Assembly: GCA_030705665.1 (NCBI GenBank)
Contig: JAUZQA010000048.1
Location: 1 to 12,895 of the forward strand
From: Bacillota bacterium
Lineage (GTDB): Bacteria; Bacillota; Bacilli; Bacillales_B; DSM-18226
Direction of reading: 5' to 3'
DNA length: 12,895 bases
This document shows, piece by piece, positions 9,567 to 12,895 of the stretch. A program made the position numbers and the translations under genes. Under the pieces are notes generated by a model. The model saw only the letters and a list, made by a program, of their open reading frames with translations. It made no database searches and had not been told where the DNA came from. Within the stretch, counting starts at the first letter, position 1; every line of letters starts with the position of its first letter.

Positions 9567-10865
9567 CTATGCCTCTGTTTTTGCTCTTAAGGGCTCGCCA
9601 ATCGGCGAGTTTTCTTTATGCTTTAATAATTCTGGATATCCGTAGCTTCCGTGTTCACTTATATCCAAGCCGATAATTTCTTCTTCTTCTGAAACACGAA
9701 GTCCTTTCATGGCGGCTTTCATTGCATAGAGGAGGATGAATGAGGCAACAAATGCGAAGAGACCGCATGTAATAACTCCCATTGCTTGAACGCCAAGCTG
9801 GTGCCAGCCTCCTCCGTAGAATAAACCAGGACGGCCGATAGTTGCTAATTCTTTTGTTGCAAAAAATCCATTTGATAAAGTTCCCCAAATCCCTGCGGTA
9901 CCGTGTACAGACAAGGCTGCAATCGGATCATCAATTTTAATTTTTTCAAAGAAGCGAATGCTATAGAATACTAGAATTCCAGAAATGAAACCAATTACAA
10001 CTGCTGCCCATGGAGCTACAAAGCCGCAGGATGCGGTAATCGCAACTAATCCTGCAAGAGCGCCGTTTAACATCATTGGTACATCTGCTTTTCCTAAGAC
10101 GATCCAAGAAATAATCATTGCCGCAACAGTACCGGCAGCAGCACCGAGGTTAGTATTGAGAGCAACATATCCAAAAAAGCCTTTGTCAACGCCTAATGTA
10201 CTTCCGGCATTAAAACCAAACCAGCCTACCCATAAAAGAAGTACACTTAATGCTGTGAAAACCTGGTTGTGCCCTTCGATGCTGTTTGCTGAACCATCTT
10301 TATTAAACTTGCCAATACGAGGTTTCAACAGAATCGTTGCCGCAAGTGCTGCCGCTGCCCCGGTTAGATGGACAACCGTTGAACCGGCAAAGTCTTGTTT
10401 TCCGTGTTGGGCCAGCCAGCCGCCGCCCCAAATCCAATGTGCGATTGGAGGATAGACGATGATGGAAAATAGTACCGCGAATACGAGGTATGCACTTAAT
10501 TTAGCACGTTCTGCAAAACCACCAAAAGCGATGGTTAAAGAGATACCTGCAAAAGCGAGCTGGAACATAAAGAAAACGGACCCTGAAAGTGATAATCCTT
10601 TTATATCATAGCCTGAATAAAAGAAATGAGATAATCCAATTATTGAATTTAATGAATTTCCATCGCCAAAAGCTAAAGCATATCCTACGGCCCAAAAGAT
10701 GAGCGAGCTGATCGAAAATGTTAGAATCGTTTTACCGGCAATATGCCCGGCATTTTTCATTCTGGTAGATCCGGTTTCAAGTAGGATAAAACCACCAATC
10801 ATTAAAATGACAAGAACTGCACCTACCATTGTCCAGAGACTATTCATTAGAAATGTAGTATTCAT
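9567..10865 (-). CDS. amt: ammonium transporter (Amt/NrgA family)
   Basis: Amt proteins carry ammonium across the membrane at low ammonia. The 432 residues have about eleven hydrophobic segments, starting from an outside N-terminus. The twin pore histidines are H166 (DFAGSTVVH, with D159) and H321 (SVHGTAGIWG). The FGGFAERAK and WGGGWLAQHG segments are typical. The cytoplasmic tail carries GLRVSEEEEIIGLDISEHG, the conserved Amt tail that contacts PII proteins. The start at 10865 has a strong AAGGAGG site. Two TnrA/GlnR boxes lie upstream. In B. subtilis nrgA is followed by nrgB (PII), but here a DUF294 gene follows instead. PII may be encoded elsewhere, which cannot be judged from this window. 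Confidence 0.96.
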   Translation of the reverse strand: MNTTFLMNSLWTMVGAVLVILMIGGFILLETGSTRMKNAGHIAGKTILTFSISSLIFWAVGYALAFGDGNSLNSIIGLSHFFYSGYDIKGLSLSGSVFFMFQLAFAGISLTIAFGGFAERAKLSAYLVFAVLFSIIVYPPIAHWIWGGGWLAQHGKQDFAGSTVVHLTGAAAALAATILLKPRIGKFNKDGSANSIEGHNQVFTALSVLLLWVGWFGFNAGSTLGVDKGFFGYVALNTNLGAAAGTVAAMIISWIVLGKADVPMMLNGALAGLVAITASCGFVAPWAAVVIGFISGILVFYSIRFFEKIKIDDPIAALSVHGTAGIWGTLSNGFFATKELATIGRPGLFYGGGWHQLGVQAMGVITCGLFAFVASFILLYAMKAAMKGLRVSEEEEIIGLDISEHGSYGYPELLKHKENSPIGEPLRAKTEA

Positions 10866-10889
10866 TCTTACTCCTCCTTCAAAAGACTA

Positions 10890-10906
10890 TGTCAATTTTT
10901 ATTACA
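10890..10906 (-). promoter_or_regulatory. TnrA/GlnR box 2, near the amt transcript start
   Basis: The plus-strand TGTCAATTTTTATTACA has the full TGTNA-N7-TNACA dyad and matches TGTNANAWWWTMTNACA at 16 of 17 positions. It lies at about +9 to +25 of the predicted transcript, between the start point and the ribosome site. That placement suits repression (roadblock) by GlnR or TnrA rather than activation. Confidence 0.75.
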
Positions 10907-10921
10907 TTGTTGATAGTTGTA

Positions 10922-10927
10922 TTTTTA
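10922..10927 (-). promoter_or_regulatory. predicted -10 box of amt
   Basis: TAAAAA is a modest -10 match, and no good -35 lies upstream, as expected for an activator-dependent promoter. The start near 10915 would put the centre of TnrA box 1 at about -49, the spacing known for TnrA-activated promoters. The box was partly chosen using that spacing. Confidence 0.45.
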
Positions 10928-10955
10928 CATTTTTATCATTGGGATTCTATAAGTA

Positions 10956-10972
10956 TGTAAGATTACCTGACA
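10956..10972 (-). promoter_or_regulatory. TnrA box 1 (activator site) upstream of amt
   Basis: The minus-strand TGTCAGGTAATCTTACA has the full TGTNA-N7-TNACA dyad and matches the TnrA consensus at 16 of 17 positions. The centre (10964) is 66 bp, about six helical turns, from box 2. TnrA activation of nrgA is well established in B. subtilis. Confidence 0.85.
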
Positions 10973-10993
10973 TGGTTTTTGGAACGGTGGGCG

Positions 10994-11030
10994 AAAAAAC
11001 ACCTTCACTACAGGTGGGTGAAGGTGTTTT
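10994..11030 (-). terminator. strong intrinsic terminator after tnrA
   Basis: Arms AAAACACCTTCAC (10996-11008) and GTGAAGGTGTTTT (11018-11030) pair perfectly over 13 bp with a 9-base loop. On the minus strand they run into a six-T tract (10994-10999). It lies 30 bp after the tnrA stop and separates tnrA from the amt promoter. The plus-strand reading ends in four T and could work weakly too. Confidence 0.92.
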
Positions 11031-11060
11031 AGGGTTTTGGAGTATAAGAGTTTAGGGGAG

Positions 11061-11387
11061 TTATCTTTTGCGCACACCGAATTGGGCGTTTATCTGACCT
11101 TGAATCATTTGGCGGCGAACCTCTTGCTCGTCACGTTTTTTCTTTTCACGTACCATTTCACGTCTAATTTCATGTGTTTGTATACCATCTTCAATTTTAT
11201 TGGCGATATCCATTAGTAATTCAACGTCTGTAAAGGAGTATTTTCGGCTGCCGCCGGGCGATCTTTCGGGGAAAATGAGTTTCCTTTCTTCATAATAACG
11301 TATTTGCCTTTCGGATAGGCCAGTAAGTTCTCTGACGATGCCTATTGTAATTACTTTTTTGTCCTTGTAAGATGTTTCACTTCCCAT
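11061..11387 (-). CDS. tnrA: nitrogen regulator TnrA (MerR family)
   Basis: TnrA activates or represses nitrogen genes when nitrogen is scarce, and is held inactive by feedback-inhibited glutamine synthetase. The 108 residues (start ATG 11387) match B. subtilis TnrA in length and pattern: [19 protein letters not shown] then [17 protein letters not shown] (winged helix of the MerR type, about residues 12-80). The C-terminal tail [12 protein letters not shown] corresponds to the glutamine synthetase-binding end. GlnR is related but has a different N-terminus and tail. An in-frame TTG at 11396 would add three residues, but GGTGGTG lies at a better distance (about 10 bases) from the ATG. It ends at a strong terminator, and a TnrA box lies upstream, so autoregulation is likely. 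Confidence 0.95.
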   Translation of the reverse strand: MGSETSYKDKKVITIGIVRELTGLSERQIRYYEERKLIFPERSPGGSRKYSFTDVELLMDIANKIEDGIQTHEIRREMVREKKKRDEQEVRRQMIQGQINAQFGVRKR

Positions 11388-11413
11388 TTTTAGCAATCAC
11401 CACCAGGTTTACG

Positions 11414-11419
11414 ATTGTA
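11414..11419 (-). promoter_or_regulatory. predicted -10 box of tnrA
   Basis: TACAAT is one base from TATAAT and there is no good -35 at 16-17 bases, typical of activator-dependent promoters. The start near 11407 would place the TnrA box centre (11455) at about -48. Confidence 0.55.
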
Positions 11420-11423
11420 ATGA

Positions 11424-11441
11424 TGTTATATTTTATTAACA
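11424..11441 (-). promoter_or_regulatory. degenerate second TnrA-like dyad upstream of tnrA
   Basis: The plus-strand TGTTATATTTTATTAACA has perfect TGTTA/TAACA arms but an 8-base centre instead of 7. Read as a 17-mer it matches the TnrA consensus at 15 of 17 positions. It lies between the main box and the -10, so it could modulate autoregulation or be a decayed copy. Binding is uncertain. Confidence 0.4.
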
Positions 11442-11446
11442 TGATG

Positions 11447-11463
11447 TGTTATATTCTCTCACA
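11447..11463 (-). promoter_or_regulatory. TnrA autoregulatory box
   Basis: The plus-strand TGTTATATTCTCTCACA has the complete TGTNA-N7-TNACA dyad and matches TGTNANAWWWTMTNACA at 16 of 17 positions. Its distance from the predicted tnrA start fits the known TnrA activation spacing. Positive autoregulation of tnrA is established in B. subtilis. Confidence 0.82.
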
Positions 11464-11495
11464 TAATTATGGTTTTTGGAAATGTTTTGACTTAT

Positions 11496-11687
11496 TTATT
11501 TTTGATTTAGGGACATTTTTGGGTCATTCTCTGGAGTTGTAACGGATTGTTTATAGATCACTGCAAGTTCACTGACGGTTAGTTTTTTTAATTCCTGGGG
11601 GGTCTCTCGCTGAAGGTTTGCATCAATAATTTTTTTTATATAAAACTGCTTCAAATGCTTTAGAGCAGTACGTAAATGTGTTGACAT
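11496..11687 (-). CDS. small basic protein, FbpA-like (Fur-regulated basic protein A family)
   Basis: The 63-residue protein begins MSTHLRTALKHLKQFYIKK and contains LKKLTVSELAVIYK. From memory this resembles the FbpA family pattern: a basic helix, then an L-T-x-S-E-L-x-x-x-Y motif. FbpA in B. subtilis belongs to the Fur iron-sparing response. The ATG at 11687 has an AAGGGGTG site. It lies 16 bp after another small gene on the same strand, so the two form an operon. No convincing Fur box was found upstream, so iron control is not supported by the sequence. The last 15 residues look unstructured. No terminator is visible before tnrA, 33 bases on to the TnrA box. Confidence 0.6.
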   Translation of the reverse strand: MSTHLRTALKHLKQFYIKKIIDANLQRETPQELKKLTVSELAVIYKQSVTTPENDPKMSLNQK

Positions 11688-11703
11688 GAATTACACCCCT
11701 TTA

Positions 11704-11841
11704 TCAAGAATTTTGAATTCTTCGTAAAAGCTCAGGAGCACGGGAGCCAAGAGTTTTTAGTAATTCTTCATATAATTCCTCTCGTAATAAATCGAGACGA
11801 ACAATTTTTTTGGCTAAACTGATTTCATCCTTTCGATACAT
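11704..11841 (-). CDS. 45-residue charged helical protein, function unknown
   Basis: This small gene encodes 45 residues beginning MYRKDEISLAKKIVRLDLLR, followed by a REELYEELLKTLGSRAPELL segment. It has an ideal start: GGAAGGAG, 9 bases, ATG. It is rich in Leu, Glu, Arg and Lys and looks like one or two amphipathic helices, with no membrane segment or cysteine. I do not know its function. Similar short proteins with an LDxxREELYE pattern occur in bacilli as I recall, sometimes beside FbpA-like genes, but I could not check this. It is the first gene of the two-gene small operon, with a predicted promoter just upstream. Confidence 0.65.
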   Translation of the reverse strand: MYRKDEISLAKKIVRLDLLREELYEELLKTLGSRAPELLRRIQNS

Positions 11842-11882
11842 ACTTAACCACTCCTTCCAAATTTGGTATCGTATTTTGTACA

Positions 11883-11901
11883 TAGAATAATGTATTTTCT
11901 A
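11883..11901. promoter_or_regulatory. dyad over the -10 region of the small-gene operon, possible operator
   Basis: TAGAATAATGTATTTTCTA is an imperfect 19-base dyad (6 of 7 arm pairs) covering the predicted -10. It resembles Fur/PerR-type boxes in size and AT content, but only about 9 of 19 positions agree with the Fur consensus, so the binding protein is unknown. Confidence 0.3.
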
Positions 11902-11912
11902 ACATCTGTCAG
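11884..11912 (-). promoter_or_regulatory. predicted promoter of the small-gene operon
   Basis: CTGACA (11907-11912) and TATTCT (11884-11889) are spaced by 17 bases, with 5 and 4 of 6 consensus bases. The start near 11877 gives a leader of about 35 bases with a strong ribosome site. Confidence 0.5.
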
Positions 11913-11928
11913 AGTTGTTGTTAGAAAA
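11895..11928 (+). other. alternative hairpin competing with the terminator-like hairpin
   Basis: TTTTCTAACA (11895-11904) and TGTTAGAAAA (11919-11928) form a perfect 10-bp stem with a 14-base loop. The 3' arm is the same TGTTAG that starts the next hairpin, so only one of the two can form at a time. Confidence 0.6.
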
Positions 11929-11943
11929 ACTAACAGTTTTTTT
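11919..11943 (+). terminator. plus-strand terminator-like hairpin before the BASS gene
   Basis: TGTTAG (11919-11924), loop AAAAA, CTAACA (11930-11935), then G and seven T (11937-11943). Wobble pairs may add two more steps. No plus-strand gene lies upstream, so it either ends antisense transcription or acts as an attenuator for a longer leader of the symporter gene. Confidence 0.55.
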
Positions 11944-11968
11944 GATGCACCGGGGGAAGAATAATAAA

Positions 11969-11996
11969 TTGATTTTTTTAGTGAAAAAGATACAAT
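11969..11996 (+). promoter_or_regulatory. predicted promoter of the BASS symporter gene
   Basis: TTGATT (11969-11974) and TACAAT (11991-11996) are spaced by 16 bases. The start near 12003 gives a leader of about 33 bases before the ATG at 12036. It lies downstream of the terminator-like hairpin, so the hairpin would not act on this transcript. Confidence 0.6.
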
Positions 11997-12035
11997 TGAA
12001 GAAATATAATAAATAATCACTTGGAGAGAACTGAC

Positions 12036-12895
12036 ATGCTGCAAAAGCTCAACAAGAGACTTGAAAAAATAATGCCGTTGCTTACTCCGACTAGTGTAGT
12101 TCTGGGGGTATTGTTTGCATCCTATCTAAAAAATTTTGCCTATTTGATTCCTTATATTTTTGCATTTATGACGTTTGTAGGGAGCTTGGGGTCTAACTTC
12201 AAATCGTTTAAGGAAGCCGTCAGTCATCCCGTTCCAATTTTTGTTGCCCTTATCATGCTTCATGTTGTTATGCCGCTCTGGGCACTTGGGGTTGGACATT
12301 TGACTTTTAATGGTGATTCCTATACGATAACTGGCTTGGTTATGGTGATGCTCATTCCAACGGGTATTACTAGTTTTATATGGGCTTCCATTTATAAAGG
12401 AAATATTGCTTTGACATTATCGATCATTCTAATCGATACCATGCTATCGCCATTCATTGTTCCGTTTACACTATCATTGATTGTCGGCCAAAATATTGAA
12501 ATGGATGTTTGGGGAATGATGAAAGGATTGTTTGGAATGGTTGTCATTCCTTCGCTCATAGCTATGTTGTTAAATCAACTAACGAGGGGGAAGTCAAAAG
12601 AGGTTTTGGGCACTCCGTTAGCGCCTTTTTCCAAATTATGCGTAGGGATTACTGTCATGTTGAATGGTGCTGTTGTTGCTCCATATTTGCGACATGTTAA
12701 CTTAAAGCTGACAGAAATTGTGTTAGTTGTGTTTTTCGTGGCTGTTACAGGTTATGTGTTTTCTTTTTTAGCAGGGAAGCTACTTAAAAAAGATCGGGGA
12801 ACCATCGTTTCGTTACTTTTTACATGTGGAATGAGAAATATAAGTGCAGGTGCTGTAATTGCCGTTTCCTATTTTCCACCTGCAGTAGCGGTGCC
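12036..12895 (+). CDS. bile acid:sodium symporter (BASS) family protein, cut by window edge
   Basis: This is a membrane secondary transporter of the BASS family (SLC10-like). In bacteria these carry organic anions with sodium; true substrates range from bile acids to ketopantoate-like compounds. The 286 visible residues form about eight or nine hydrophobic segments. Family features include LIPTGITSFIWASIYKGN, the IDTMLSPFIVPF segment and FTCGMRNISAGAVIA near the edge. The start MLQKLNKRLEKIMPLL is preceded by GGAGAG (12023-12028) seven bases before the ATG. Family proteins are about 310-330 residues, so only the last 30-40 are probably missing. It is read divergently from the small-gene operon. 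Whether it carries keto acids related to the nearby ilv pathway is pure speculation. Confidence 0.88.
   Translation, partial: MLQKLNKRLEKIMPLLTPTSVVLGVLFASYLKNFAYLIPYIFAFMTFVGSLGSNFKSFKEAVSHPVPIFVALIMLHVVMPLWALGVGHLTFNGDSYTITGLVMVMLIPTGITSFIWASIYKGNIALTLSIILIDTMLSPFIVPFTLSLIVGQNIEMDVWGMMKGLFGMVVIPSLIAMLLNQLTRGKSKEVLGTPLAPFSKLCVGITVMLNGAVVAPYLRHVNLKLTEIVLVVFFVAVTGYVFSFLAGKLLKKDRGTIVSLLFTCGMRNISAGAVIAVSYFPPAVAV

Noticed and set aside
9985..10455. Plus-strand open frame of 156 codons within amt
   Set aside because: It is antisense to a well-conserved transporter gene. The Pro/Ala-rich translation is a by-product of codon bias, and there is no ribosome site.
11883..11901. Fur or PerR box for the small-gene operon
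   Set aside because: Only about half of the positions fit the 19-base Fur consensus, and PerR fits no better. It was kept only as an unnamed dyad.
11844..12044. Minus-strand open frame of 66 codons in the intergenic region before the BASS gene
   Set aside because: It covers both promoters and the hairpins, overlaps the BASS start, lacks a good ribosome site and looks like no known protein.
12509..12700. Plus-strand open frame of 63 codons
   Set aside because: It is an out-of-frame shadow inside the BASS gene, whose main frame encodes a clear membrane protein.

Overview
The window looks like chromosomal DNA from a member of the Bacillaceae. It has low GC, AGGAGG-type ribosome sites, a tRNA-sensing T-box leader, a TnrA regulator whose sequence reads like the Bacillus protein, a perfect CcpA cre match and Bacillus-style enzymes. 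The species cannot be named from the sequence. No transposase, phage gene, CRISPR array, rRNA or tRNA was seen.

Positions 1-7600 (minus strand) hold a branched-chain amino acid cluster read ilvD, ilvB, ilvH, ilvC, leuA, leuB; leuB runs off the left edge. Acetolactate synthase (IlvB/IlvH), ketol-acid reductoisomerase (IlvC) and dihydroxy-acid dehydratase (IlvD) make the 2-keto acids of valine and isoleucine. LeuA and LeuB draw 2-ketoisovalerate into leucine synthesis. There are two control points. The ilvD promoter has a cre upstream at an activator-like distance and a possible CodY site. The ilvB promoter has a CodY-like site at its start and a full T-box leader with a likely Leu (CUG) specifier. 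The T-box lies after ilvD, so leucine-tRNA sensing should act on ilvB onward but not on ilvD.

Positions 7784-9494 (minus) hold an overlapping gene pair: a DUF294 (GlnD-like) nucleotidyltransferase followed by a DnaQ-like 3'-5' exonuclease. They lie just after an ammonium transporter gene (9567-10865), where many bacteria carry a PII gene (glnK/nrgB). The transporter gene has two good GlnR/TnrA boxes upstream.

Positions 10994-11463 hold tnrA, with a strong 13-bp terminator and its own TnrA box. The box centre is about 48 bp before the predicted transcript start, the known spacing for TnrA activation. The nitrogen regulator, its autoregulation and its classic target therefore sit side by side.

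Positions 11496-11841 (minus) hold two very small genes, the downstream one FbpA-like. Positions 12036-12895 (plus) hold most of a divergently read bile acid:sodium symporter family (BASS) gene, cut by the right edge. The intergenic stretch between them contains three copies of one 6-bp arm that can form two mutually exclusive hairpins, one of them terminator-like.

The window is mostly ordinary core metabolism. The points most worth attention are the regulatory architecture (paired TnrA boxes, cre and T-box split), the Amt / GlnD-like / exonuclease neighbourhood, and the switch-like hairpins before the BASS gene.
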